Source of the DNA: Nitratireductor sp. XY-223
GTDB lineage: Bacteria > Pseudomonadota > Alphaproteobacteria > Rhizobiales > Rhizobiaceae
Reading direction: 5' to 3'
DNA: 64,000 nt
Assembly (NCBI RefSeq): GCF_004959855.1
Contig: NZ_SPNT01000005.1
Location: forward strand, 310,001 to 374,000
A model generated the notes under the pieces. That model saw only the letters and a list, made by a program, of their open reading frames with translations. It had not been told where the DNA came from and did not search any database. The position numbers and the translations under genes are program-made. Shown here piece after piece: positions 34,351-43,121 of the stretch (its first letter is position 1; every line of letters starts with the position of its first letter).

Positions 34351-35429
34351 GCGGCCATCTCCCCCGGAACGCTGGCGATCCAGCCGTCGCGATACAGGCG
34401 CGTCTGCGCCGGCTCGAACTGCAGATGCACGGTTTCGCCCTGTTCAGGCACCGAGTGCTCGACAATGGCATTGACGCGGGTGTCGCCGAGCATCGCCTCG
34501 ACCACGAAATGGCGCCCGACATCGGCCACCTTGCGCACCGTTGCCGCCAGGCCCTTACCAGCGATCGAGACGAATTCCGGCCGCACACCGATCTGGGTTG
34601 CGCCGGTGCCATCAGCGACCGCGCCCTCGAGGGCGATGCGATCATCCCCGACATAGGCGGCGCCGCCGCGCACTTCGCATGGCAGAACGTTCATACCGGG
34701 CGATCCGATGAAATGGCCGACGAATGTGTGGGCGGGTCGATCGAACAGCTCGACCGGAGTTCCGATCTGCACCACCTCGCCCTCCTGCATGACCACCACC
34801 TGATCGGCGAAGGTCAAGGCCTCGGTCTGGTCGTGGGTGACATAGATCATCGTCGCCCGCACCCGCTGGTGCAGTTCCTTGAGCTTGGAGCGCAGCTTCC
34901 ATTTCAGATGCGGGTCGATAACCGTCAGCGGTTCGTCGAACATCACCACATTGACGTCGTCGCGCACCAGGCCGCGGCCCATGGAGATCTTCTGCTTGTT
35001 GTCGGGCGAAAGGCCGGCGGCGCGTGTCTGCAGCATGTCCGTGACCTCCAGCATGCCGGCAATCTCGCGGACGCGCGCATCCACCTTGTCTTTCGCGACG
35101 CCGCGGTTGCGCAGCGGGAAGGCCAGATTGTCGTAGACGGTCATCGTGTCGTAGATCACCGGGAACTGGAAGACCTGTGCGATGTTGCGCTCGACCGGCG
35201 GCAGGGCCGTGACATCGCGTCCGTCGAACAGGATGCTGCCTTCGGAGGGCGTCAGCAGGCCGGAAATAATGTTGAGCAGGGTCGACTTTCCGCAGCCGGA
35301 AGGACCGAGCAGCGCATAGGCGCCGCCATCCTGCCAGTCGATGTCGATCTGCTTGAGCGCATAATCCTCCGGGCCGGCCGGGTTTGCGAGATAGCTGTGG
35401 CGCAGCCTGGACAGGGTGATTTTTGCCAT
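34347..35429 (-). CDS. glpT: glycerol ABC importer ATPase with degenerate signature (GlpT-like)
   Basis: A 360-residue MalK-type ATP-binding subunit. Walker A (GPSGCGKST), Q-loop (VFQFPVIYD), Walker B with Glu (VVMFDEPLTVID) and the H-loop His (YVTHDQTEAL) are intact. The ABC signature LSGGQ is replaced by LSPDNKQ. The C-terminal TOBE domain follows (about 240-360). The start at 35429 has an AGGAG ribosome site; a longer frame runs into the upstream ATPase gene. It partners the GlpS-like ATPase, whose own defects complement it (see findings). Confidence 0.85.
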   Translation of the reverse strand: MAKITLSRLRHSYLANPAGPEDYALKQIDIDWQDGGAYALLGPSGCGKSTLLNIISGLLTPSEGSILFDGRDVTALPPVERNIAQVFQFPVIYDTMTVYDNLAFPLRNRGVAKDKVDARVREIAGMLEVTDMLQTRAAGLSPDNKQKISMGRGLVRDDVNVVMFDEPLTVIDPHLKWKLRSKLKELHQRVRATMIYVTHDQTEALTFADQVVVMQEGEVVQIGTPVELFDRPAHTFVGHFIGSPGMNVLPCEVRGGAAYVGDDRIALEGAVADGTGATQIGVRPEFVSIAGKGLAATVRKVADVGRHFVVEAMLGDTRVNAIVEHSVPEQGETVHLQFEPAQTRLYRDGWIASVPGEMAA

Positions 35430-35440
35430 CGTTGCCGCTC

Positions 35441-36505
35441 CTAAGCCGCCAACGTTCCGTCGGGGCCGAAGTAAAAGCACTTCGACGCGTCCATGAAGAA
35501 CCGGTGATCCTCGCCGACGCGGTAGGGATGCACGCCTGCCGCCAGCGACACCCAGCTGTCATTGCCGAGGAGGAAATGCGCGCTGCTCTCGGAGCCGTTC
35601 AGCTCGGTCACCTGCACGGTGCCCATCATCGGCACGGCGTCGTCAGTGCTCTTCACGGGCGAGACATGGTGGGGACGCACCGCAACCGTGTAGGGACCGT
35701 CCGTCAGGTCGGCAGCCTGTCCCGTCAGCGTCCATTTGACATTGGCGTTGAGCCGCGCCTCGCTGCCCTGCTTCTGGATCTGCGCCGCGTTGATCGGCGG
35801 ATCGGAGAATACCTCGGCGGAGATCAAATCGCGCGGATTGCGATAGATTTCGGCCGTCGGCCCGAACTGCGTGACACGCCCGTCGTGCATCAGTCCGGTG
35901 CGGCCGCCGAGTAGCAGCGCCTCTTCGGGCTCGGAGGTCGCATAGACGACGACGGCACCGCGTCCCGCGAACAGATCGGGAAGCTGATCGCGCAGTTCCT
36001 CGCGCAGCTTGTAATCGAGGTTGGCGAGCGGTTCGTCGAGGAATACGGCATTGCTTTCCTTGGCGATCGCCCGGGCCAGGGCCGTGCGCTGCTGCTGGCC
36101 GCCGGAAAGTTCGTGCGGCCTGCGCCGCAGCATTGGCTTCAGCTGCAGCAGGTCCGCCGCCTCTTCGACCCTTGCCTCGACCTCCGAACGCGCCATGCCA
36201 GCAACACGGAGCGGCGAGGCGATGTTGTCGAAAACACTCATGTGCGGGTAGTTGACGAAGAACTGGTGTACGAGGCTGATGTTTCGCTTCTGGGTACTCA
36301 GCGCCGTAACGTCACGGCCGTCCATCATGATCTGGCCGGTGGCGCACCGGTCGAGGCCGGCCATCAGTTTGATGAGCGAGGTCTTGCCCGCCCCGGTCTC
36401 GCCGAGAAGCACGTTGAAGTGGCCGGGCTCGAGGCGCAGATTGACCGGCTTGATGTGCTGGATGCCGCCGATGCGCTTGGTGACGCTTCTGAGTTCAAGA
36501 GCCAT
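35441..36505 (-). CDS. glpS: glycerol ABC importer ATPase lacking the H-loop His (GlpS-like)
   Basis: A 354-residue MalK-type ATP-binding subunit. Walker A reads GETGAGKTS, the signature LSGGQQQR is canonical, and Walker B (AVFLDEPLANLD) keeps its Glu. The switch His is Ser (YATSEPEEAL). A TOBE-type C-terminal domain follows. It is 104 bp downstream of the binding protein gene, with a strong stem-loop in the gap, and 11 bp upstream of the second ATPase gene. Confidence 0.85.
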   Translation of the reverse strand: MALELRSVTKRIGGIQHIKPVNLRLEPGHFNVLLGETGAGKTSLIKLMAGLDRCATGQIMMDGRDVTALSTQKRNISLVHQFFVNYPHMSVFDNIASPLRVAGMARSEVEARVEEAADLLQLKPMLRRRPHELSGGQQQRTALARAIAKESNAVFLDEPLANLDYKLREELRDQLPDLFAGRGAVVVYATSEPEEALLLGGRTGLMHDGRVTQFGPTAEIYRNPRDLISAEVFSDPPINAAQIQKQGSEARLNANVKWTLTGQAADLTDGPYTVAVRPHHVSPVKSTDDAVPMMGTVQVTELNGSESSAHFLLGNDSWVSLAAGVHPYRVGEDHRFFMDASKCFYFGPDGTLAA

Positions 36506-36548
36506 GGTGGAAAATTTCCCGTAATCGATGCCCGTTTTCGCAGTAACA

Positions 36549-36570
36549 GCCGGGACCCGCAGGTCCCGGC
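36549..36570 (-). terminator. strong stem-loop between binding protein and ATPase genes
   Basis: A perfect 9-bp stem GCCGGGACC/GGTCCCGGC with a 4-nt loop and no T-run on the transcribed strand. This is typical of processing or stabilising hairpins that follow binding-protein genes and keep their mRNA more abundant than the rest of the operon. Confidence 0.65.
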
Positions 36571-36609
36571 CAGGTCCGCCCGGAGGATGTTGGCGTGACG
36601 GAAAGGGCT

Positions 36610-38346
36610 TTACTGGGATGCCCAGCGGGCAACGAGATCGTCGTAATTGACCGTCTTGCCCTGCGGCTTCTCGTTGTCCAGCGGCGGTTTGGCGCCACCG
36701 TTGGCGTACCAGTAGGCCGCGTCCTTCGGCTCATTGAGGCGCGGGCCGCAGCCGCCGTAGACATTGGCCTGCTCGTCGGCAGCCTGCATGCGGGCCATGG
36801 TGACGTCCATTTCCTCGGCCAGCCGGTCCATGGCTTCCTGCGGCGTGAAGGCGCCGGAATTCACGTCACCGATCTGCTGCCACCAGATCTGGGCGAGCTT
36901 CGGATAGTCCGGCACGTTGATGCCGGTCGGCGACCATGCCACCCGGTCAGGCGAGCGGTAGAACTCGACCAGGCCGCCCAGCTTCGACGCGCGCTCGGTA
37001 AAGGACTCATGGTTGACGGTGCTGTCGCGGATGAAGGTCAGCCCGACATGCGACTTTTTGGTGTCGACCGTCTTGGAGACAACGAACTGGGCGTAGAGCC
37101 AGGCGGCCTTGGCGCGGTCGACCGGGGTCGACTTGAGGATCGTCCAGGAGCCGACGTCCTGGTAACCGACCTTCTGGCCTTCTTCCCAGTAGGGGCCGTG
37201 CGGTGACGGTGCCATGCGCCACAGCGGATTGCCTTCGGCATCGACGGTGTTGTTGCCTTCCGAATTCGGCTTCACCATGTCGGCGGTAAAGGCCGTATAC
37301 CAGAAGATCTGCTGCGCCACGTTGCCCTGGCTGAGCGCCGGTAACGACTGGTAGAAGTCGAAGGACGCGGCGCCGGGAGGCGCGTAGTTGCGCAGCCATT
37401 CGTCCCATTTGCGGATGGCGTAGACGGCGGCCGGGCCGTTGGCTGCACCGCCGCGCGATACGGAGGCGCCGACCGGGTTGCAGCTGCCTTCCTCCATGCG
37501 GATGCCCCACTCGTCGATCGGAATGCCGTTCGGCTCGCCCTTCGAGCCGGCACCGGCCATCGAAAGCCAGGCGTCGGTCATGCGCCAGCCAAGGTCGGGG
37601 GCGCGCTTGCCATAGTCCATATGGCCGTAGATGCGCACTCCGTCGATCTCCTCGACGTCATTGGAAAAGAACTCGGCGATATCCTCATAGGCCGACCAGT
37701 TGACGGGCACACCGAGGTCGTAACCGTATTTCGCCTTGAAGGCCTCCTGAAGATCCGGACGGTCGAACCAGTCCTTGCGGAACCAGTAGAGATTGGCGAA
37801 CTGCTGATCGGGCAGCTGGTAGAGGTCGCCGTCGGGGCCGGTGGTGAACTGGGTGCCCATGAAATCGCCGAGATCGAGGCCCGGATTGGTCACGTCCTTG
37901 CCCTCGCCCTCCATCCAGTCGCTGAGGTTGTAGGCCAACTGCAGGCGCGAATGGGTGCCGATCAGATCGGAATCATTGACATAGGCGTCGTAGAGGTTCC
38001 GCTTGGTCTGCATCTGGGTCTGCACGGCCTGCACGACCTCGCCCTCACCGAGGATCTGGTGATTGACCTTGATGCCGGTAATGTCCTCGAACGCCTTGGT
38101 CAGCACCTCCGACTCGTAGGAGTGCGTCGGAATACCTTCGGACAGGACGTTGATCTCCATTCCGCGGAACGGTTCCGCGGCCTCGATGAACCATGCCATT
38201 TCGGCCATCTGCTCATCCTTCGTGAGCACCGAGGGCTGAAACTCCTGATCAATCCATTTCTTTGCCGCGGCGGCGTCAGCATGGGCCGCCGACGTTCCGG
38301 CAACGACCGCCGCGACCGCTACTGCGGATAGCAGATACTTGCGCAT
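36610..38346 (-). CDS. glpV: glycerol-type ABC substrate-binding protein (GlpV-like)
   Basis: A 578-residue periplasmic binding protein of the type II/MalE-like class, unusually long as is typical of rhizobial glycerol-binding GlpV. The signal peptide (about 1-24, ending AHA-D) is followed by 'INVLSEGIPTHSYE' and a Trp/Tyr-rich ligand region. The start at 38346 has a GGAGGAG ribosome site. It is first in the leftward operon. The glycerol ligand is inferred from length, gene order and the DUF2160 partner. No glpD, glpK or regulator is in the window. Confidence 0.83.
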   Translation of the reverse strand: MRKYLLSAVAVAAVVAGTSAAHADAAAAKKWIDQEFQPSVLTKDEQMAEMAWFIEAAEPFRGMEINVLSEGIPTHSYESEVLTKAFEDITGIKVNHQILGEGEVVQAVQTQMQTKRNLYDAYVNDSDLIGTHSRLQLAYNLSDWMEGEGKDVTNPGLDLGDFMGTQFTTGPDGDLYQLPDQQFANLYWFRKDWFDRPDLQEAFKAKYGYDLGVPVNWSAYEDIAEFFSNDVEEIDGVRIYGHMDYGKRAPDLGWRMTDAWLSMAGAGSKGEPNGIPIDEWGIRMEEGSCNPVGASVSRGGAANGPAAVYAIRKWDEWLRNYAPPGAASFDFYQSLPALSQGNVAQQIFWYTAFTADMVKPNSEGNNTVDAEGNPLWRMAPSPHGPYWEEGQKVGYQDVGSWTILKSTPVDRAKAAWLYAQFVVSKTVDTKKSHVGLTFIRDSTVNHESFTERASKLGGLVEFYRSPDRVAWSPTGINVPDYPKLAQIWWQQIGDVNSGAFTPQEAMDRLAEEMDVTMARMQAADEQANVYGGCGPRLNEPKDAAYWYANGGAKPPLDNEKPQGKTVNYDDLVARWASQ

Positions 38347-38882
38347 CTCTTCTCCTCCCGAGATTTCATTTGACCAGCAAATCCTGGCTGACAAATTCTC
38401 TGAACAACGGTGACAAAAAGTCAAACTAAAAATTTAGTAGATGAGAATCTTTTTTACAATCCATTGATTTTAGTATGAAATTTTTTTCATCGGGTTGGCC
38501 TATAGCGTGCTTGCGAGGCGATTGCGATCCCTGTCTTCCTTTCCGGCATCTCATCGTCCGGTCGAATTCCCGTCCTTTGCCCGGACAATTTTCCGGCGAT
38601 GAATTCAGCTGCCATGCAACCTGTGCGACGGCGCAACGAAGCCGGCCGTTGTCGCAGTCCAATCGATCTTGTCGCACTGCCATGGCACGCCTTGAGCAGT
38701 CGCCGCCAAAACCTGCCTGAGTGTGGCAACGGCCACAGTCGCCCCATCGTGAACCGACTAAACTCACGAAGACTTTACTGGACGGGCCACTCGCGCGCGG
38801 CTCTATGCTCTGCGACGCGCACAACCGTTGTTTTAGTGAGGGATCAAGAATTTTTTGCGGGGACACGATAAAGGATTTCGAA
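38347..38882. other. intergenic region between the glycerol operon and a small ORF
   Basis: Divergent spacer of 536 bp. The part next to the glycerol operon (about 38400-38495) is AT-rich and holds the inverted repeat ATGAAA, 4 bp, TTTCAT (38475-38490), which might be an operator. The rest is normal in composition with no convincing gene on either strand. Confidence 0.4.
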
Positions 38883-39170
38883 ATGTTGCCCAGGACGACT
38901 CCGCAAATTGCACTCCTGCTCTTCCATAATGCCATCGGCCACGCCTATGGCGAGGTTACCACGCTCGGCTGGCAGGGCTGGCTGACGGAGGGTGAAATCA
39001 GGCGCATCGAGGAGGATGCGATCGCGATGATCCGCGACGGCGAGGCTTTGCCCGAAACGCTGCACGATTTCGACCCGGGCCCGGCGATCGAGGACGCCGA
39101 GGTGCTGGCAAGGGAGTTCTTCACCATCATCCGCACCTCGCGGACACGGCAGCCGATCAATTTCCAGTAG
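38883..39170 (+). CDS. small conserved-looking hypothetical protein
   Basis: A 95-residue, mainly helical, acidic cytoplasmic protein with segments 'IALLLFHNAIGHAYGEVTTLGW' and 'LTEGEIRRIEEDAIAMI'. I do not recognise the family. ATG 38883 was chosen because the sequence looks protein-like only from there on. It converges on the LysR regulator gene 21 bp away. Confidence 0.5.
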   Translation: MLPRTTPQIALLLFHNAIGHAYGEVTTLGWQGWLTEGEIRRIEEDAIAMIRDGEALPETLHDFDPGPAIEDAEVLAREFFTIIRTSRTRQPINFQ

Positions 39171-39191
39171 CGGCCGGCGCACCCGTCCTCC

Positions 39192-40118
39192 CTAGTCCCG
39201 TGCCACGCCGAACGACTGGTCCGAGCCGATCGCCAGATGCATGAAGTCGATGAAGGCGCGGGTCGCCGGGCTCAGCTCAGCAGAATTTGACCACGCAAGG
39301 CCGACATCCATGGTGGGAACCGGGTCCGCCACCGGCATCACCTCGACGCGCCTGCCCTCGAGTGACCAGGGCCGGTAGACCATGTCCGACAAAATGGCGA
39401 CGCCCATGCCATTGGCGACCATGGAACGCACCGCCTCCACGGACGAGGTGCGGAAGATGACGTTCGGGCTATAGGGGCTGCGATTCCAGTAGCGCTGCGC
39501 CGTGTTGCTCGCCTCGTCGACCGTCAGCATGATGTAGGGTTCGGCGGCGATGTCCTGCAGCGACACGCTCGGCCGCTCGAGAAACCGGTGCTGCGCATCG
39601 ACCCACAGGCGGCGCCGCGACCGCAACAGCGTGTCGTAGGAAATGTCTTCCTGGTTGATGATGTTGGAGGTCAGCATGACGGCGAGGTCAAAGGTCCCGG
39701 CGATCAGGCCTTCCTCGATATCGGGGCGGTCGGCCTCGCTCATCTGCACTTCGACATTCGGGAACCCACGGGTGAAACGCGCCAGGTGCGAGGGCAGGAA
39801 ATACCCGAGGACCGTGTAGCTGACAGCCAGCTTGACGTGGCCGCGCACATCGTCGCGAATGCGGCGCGGCAGTCTCACGGCCTCGTCCACGGTGGCGACG
39901 ATATGGCGGGCATGATCGAGAAACAGGTTGCCCTCATAGGTCAGGCTGACGCCGCCGGAGTGGCGTTCGAACAACGGCGCGCCGATCGATTCCTCCAGCG
40001 ATTTGATGGCAGCGGTCACCGCGGACTGGGAGACATTGATGTCCATCGCCGCCCGTGAAACCTGCCCGGCATTGGCCGTGGCGATGAAGTAGCGGATCTG
40101 CTTCAGGGAAATTTCCAT
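39192..40118 (-). CDS. LysR-family transcriptional regulator
   Basis: A 308-residue LysR-type regulator. The N-terminal helix-turn-helix is at about 5-64 ('QVSRAAMDINVSQSAVTAAIKSLEESIGAPLFER') and the periplasmic-binding-like effector domain spans about 92-300. It is divergent from the TorT-like/ABC/oxoprolinase operon with 368 bp between, and is the obvious candidate regulator of that operon. A TTTGA-N11-TCAAA box lies just upstream of its start. Confidence 0.88.
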   Translation of the reverse strand: MEISLKQIRYFIATANAGQVSRAAMDINVSQSAVTAAIKSLEESIGAPLFERHSGGVSLTYEGNLFLDHARHIVATVDEAVRLPRRIRDDVRGHVKLAVSYTVLGYFLPSHLARFTRGFPNVEVQMSEADRPDIEEGLIAGTFDLAVMLTSNIINQEDISYDTLLRSRRRLWVDAQHRFLERPSVSLQDIAAEPYIMLTVDEASNTAQRYWNRSPYSPNVIFRTSSVEAVRSMVANGMGVAILSDMVYRPWSLEGRRVEVMPVADPVPTMDVGLAWSNSAELSPATRAFIDFMHLAIGSDQSFGVARD

Positions 40119-40486
40119 CTCAATTTCCGATTCGGTTTACAATTTGAATCAATATTCCTCAAAAGGTGTTTTCGCGGTATTGACAGCTCCCGGTTGAGAA
40201 TTTGCCCGGAATCCCTCCAGCAACTTGCTCTTACGCTTTTGTTTTTTAACCACTATCTTTGACTTCTTTTGTGTTGGAAGCAGCAGGATGGCCGAATTCC
40301 GGACATGCGACGCGAACATCGCTATAAATCTGTTTTTCAGATTTTATACAGTCTAAAATCATATTTTACAATAATAGCGATCCGGTCCAACCTTGTGTGC
40401 GCCAATGGGAGCGGACGGCGATCCGGGAGACAATGCCGTTCAGGCACAGCCGGAAATGTCCGCCACGGAATTCGGGAGCACACAGA
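40119..40486. other. AT-rich divergent promoter region
   Basis: This separates the LysR gene from the TorT-like binding protein gene. It is AT-rich around 40230-40385 and includes several TATA-like runs, but no promoter could be fixed with confidence. No gene is seen. Confidence 0.5.
40143..40163. promoter_or_regulatory. LysR-type T-N11-A box
   Basis: TTTGA (40143-40147) and TCAAA (40159-40163) are inverted with 11 bp between, the core form of LysR-family binding sites. It lies 25 bp upstream of the lysR start codon, fitting an autoregulatory or recognition site. Confidence 0.5.
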
Positions 40487-41560
40487 ATGACGAAGACAAT
40501 TCAGAAACTACTGATATCGGCTGCCATCACGACAAGCCTCTCGGCCGTCGCAGCGGCGGAGAACTGGTATCCCTACCCGGTGGAGGTCTGGGACCCGCCG
40601 TTCAACATGGAAAGCCCGCGATCGACCCTGGACTACCAGCCGTTGCCCGCGTCGTCGAAGCCGTGGGAAATCTGCGTTTCCTTCCCCCACATGAAGGACG
40701 CGTACTGGCTGGGCGTCGACTACGGCGTCGCACAGGAGGCCGAGCGGCTCGGGGTCAAGATGCAGCTCGTCGAGGCCGGCGGGTACACGGAGCTCAACAA
40801 CCAGATCTCGCAGATCGAGGATTGCGTCGCCGCAGGCGCCGACGCCGTCATCATCGGAGCGATCTCGTTCGACGGCCTCAACAACATCGTCAAGGAGATC
40901 GCCGACAAGGGCGTTCCCGTGATCGACGTGATCAACGGCATGTCCTCGCCAGACCTTTCGGCCAAATCGCTGGTGTCCTTCGGCGAGATGGGCGGCAAGG
41001 CGGGCGCCTTCCTGGCCGAATTGCACCCGTCGGGCGGCGAGAAGGCCAAGGTCGCCTGGTTCCCCGGACCGGCGGGCGCCGGCTGGGTCGAAGCCGGCAA
41101 TACCGGGTTCACCGGCGCCATTGACGGATCGTCCGTCGATCTCGTCGAAACCAAATACGGCGACACCGGCAAGGAGGCGCAGGCCAAGCTTGTCGAAGAC
41201 ACGCTGGAGGCCCATCCGGATCTCGATTATGTCGTCGGCACCGCCGTGACGGCGGAGGCGGCCATTCCCATCCTGCGGGCGCGCGGCCTGACCGACAAGG
41301 TGAAGGTCATCTCCTACTACTACACGCCGGGCGTCGACCAGGGCATCCGCCGCAAGCAGATCCTCGCCGCGCCGACGGATTCGCCGGTCATCCAGGGCCG
41401 CATCGCGGTCGACCAGGCGGTACGCATCCTCGAGGGCGAGCCCTACCAGAAGCATGTCGGCCCGGCGCTGCGGATCGTAACGCAGGACAATCTTGCCGAC
41501 TTCGACCCGTCCTCGACGCTCGCGCCGAGCGGCTTCAAACCGGTCTTCCGGGTCAACTGA
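40487..41560 (+). CDS. TorT-like periplasmic binding protein of an ABC importer
   Basis: A 357-residue type I periplasmic binding protein with a signal peptide (about 1-25). It has the TorT-like hallmarks 'NWYPYPVEVWDPPF' right after the signal and 'ICVSFPHMKDAYWLGVDYG'. TorT proper binds trimethylamine N-oxide and signals to the TorS kinase. Here no TorS or reductase is present, and the gene is followed by a sugar-type ABC ATPase and permease, so it serves as the importer's receptor. The start at 40487 has a GGGAG ribosome site. The ligand is unknown; the lactamase and aminotransferase genes downstream suggest a lactam or amide. Confidence 0.86.
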   Translation: MTKTIQKLLISAAITTSLSAVAAAENWYPYPVEVWDPPFNMESPRSTLDYQPLPASSKPWEICVSFPHMKDAYWLGVDYGVAQEAERLGVKMQLVEAGGYTELNNQISQIEDCVAAGADAVIIGAISFDGLNNIVKEIADKGVPVIDVINGMSSPDLSAKSLVSFGEMGGKAGAFLAELHPSGGEKAKVAWFPGPAGAGWVEAGNTGFTGAIDGSSVDLVETKYGDTGKEAQAKLVEDTLEAHPDLDYVVGTAVTAEAAIPILRARGLTDKVKVISYYYTPGVDQGIRRKQILAAPTDSPVIQGRIAVDQAVRILEGEPYQKHVGPALRIVTQDNLADFDPSSTLAPSGFKPVFRVN

Positions 41561-41582
41561 CCCTCTCGGAAGGTCAACGATC

Positions 41583-43121
41583 ATGTCCTCCCAAGACAGA
41601 GAAGGTGCGCGTCGGGCCGATGCGCATCTCCTTCTCGAGGCCATCAACGTCACCAAGCAGTTTCCCGGCGTCAAGGCGCTGGACGGCGTCAATTTCGAAT
41701 TGCGCCACGGCGAGGTGCATATCCTTTTCGGCGAGAACGGCGCCGGGAAATCGACGCTGATTTCGATGATTGCCGGCGCGGCGCGGCCGACCACGGGCGA
41801 ATTCCGGTTCAACGGATCGCCGGTACACCTCGATTCCGTGCATGAGGCGCGCGCGCTCGGCATCAGCGCCGTCTTCCAGGAGTTCTCGCTGATCCCGCAG
41901 ATGAGCGTCGAGGAAAACCTCTTCCTCGGAGCGGAGGAGACCCGCTCCGGCATCCTGCAGAAGAAAGCCCTGCACCGGCGCGCAACGGAAATCCTCGAGG
42001 ACCTAGACTTCCACCTGCCGGTCAATCTGCCTGTCTCGCGCCTCACCCGCGCAGAGCAGCAGATGGTTGAGATTGCCAAGGCGTTCCGCTCGGAACCCTC
42101 CATCCTCATCCTGGACGAGCCGACCGCGTCGCTGACCCAGCACGAGACCGAGCAGCTGTTCCGGCTGATCGCCCGCCTCAAGGCGAAGGGCGTCGGCATC
42201 ATCTACATCACCCACCGCATGTCGGAGATCCGCGAGATCGGCGACCGCATCACGATATTGCGCGACGGCCATTACATCGACACGGTGGACGCCAAGACCA
42301 CCTCCGAAGACGAACTTGTCCGGCTGATGACCGGCCGCGTCGTCGGACAGGTCTTTCCGAAGATTGAATTCAACCCGCAACAGACGCTGCTTGTGGTCTC
42401 CGATCTGGCCACAGCCGACAACGGCGTGCGTGGCGCATCCGTGACCGTGCGCCGCGGCGAGATCGTCGGGCTCGCAGGGCTCGTCGGATCCGGCAAGTCG
42501 CGATTCGCGCAGGCCTGCTTCGGAGCCCGCGACATCGTTTCCGGCACGATTACGTTCAAGGATGCAGACGTTACCGGGCTTTCGACACGCAGGATGCTCG
42601 ACCGCGGTTTCCTCTATCTTCCGTCCGACCGCAAGAATGACGGCCTGATGATGATGCGGCCGGTGCGCGAGAATATGAGCCTGGCGTCCCTGACCCGAAA
42701 ACCGGTCTCCAACGGGCTTTTCCTCAGCGCCGGCGGCGAAGCGCGCATGGCGGCCGAGCTTGCCGAGCGGCTGCACCTGGCGCCCATGCGCGTCGAGCGC
42801 ACCGTCGAGCACTTTTCCGGCGGCAACCAGCAAAAGGCGATGCTGGCGCGCAGCCTGACGCGCGAATTCGACCTCATCGCCTTTGACGAGCCGACGGTCG
42901 GCGTCGACGTCGGCACCCGCGCGGCCATCTACCGGTTCATCGCAGAGCTGTGCGAAAACGGCGCGGCGATCCTGCTGATCTCGTCGGACCTGCCGGAAAT
43001 CCTTCACCTGTCGAACCGCGCCTATGTGTTCTACCGCGGGCAGATCCAGGCGGAGCTCGAAGGCGCGGAAATCACCGAGGAAAATGTCCTCAAGCACTTT
43101 TTCGAACGGGAGGCCGCGTAA
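41583..43121 (+). CDS. double-domain sugar-type ABC ATPase (RbsA/MglA-like)
   Basis: A 512-residue ATPase with two fused nucleotide-binding domains. Domain 1 has Walker A GENGAGKST and H-loop YITHRMSEI, but its signature is the weak LTRAEQQM. Domain 2 has Walker A GLVGSGKSR, signature FSGGNQQK and Walker B IAFDEPTVGVD, with Ser at the switch position. This asymmetry is usual for the class. The stop shares a base with the permease ATG (TAATG). Confidence 0.9.
   Translation: MSSQDREGARRADAHLLLEAINVTKQFPGVKALDGVNFELRHGEVHILFGENGAGKSTLISMIAGAARPTTGEFRFNGSPVHLDSVHEARALGISAVFQEFSLIPQMSVEENLFLGAEETRSGILQKKALHRRATEILEDLDFHLPVNLPVSRLTRAEQQMVEIAKAFRSEPSILILDEPTASLTQHETEQLFRLIARLKAKGVGIIYITHRMSEIREIGDRITILRDGHYIDTVDAKTTSEDELVRLMTGRVVGQVFPKIEFNPQQTLLVVSDLATADNGVRGASVTVRRGEIVGLAGLVGSGKSRFAQACFGARDIVSGTITFKDADVTGLSTRRMLDRGFLYLPSDRKNDGLMMMRPVRENMSLASLTRKPVSNGLFLSAGGEARMAAELAERLHLAPMRVERTVEHFSGGNQQKAMLARSLTREFDLIAFDEPTVGVDVGTRAAIYRFIAELCENGAAILLISSDLPEILHLSNRAYVFYRGQIQAELEGAEITEENVLKHFFEREAA

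Noticed and set aside
38426-38935. 169-codon minus-strand ORF upstream of the glycerol operon
   Set aside because: Low-quality sequence crossing an AT-rich promoter region and the start of the plus-strand small ORF; no family resemblance.
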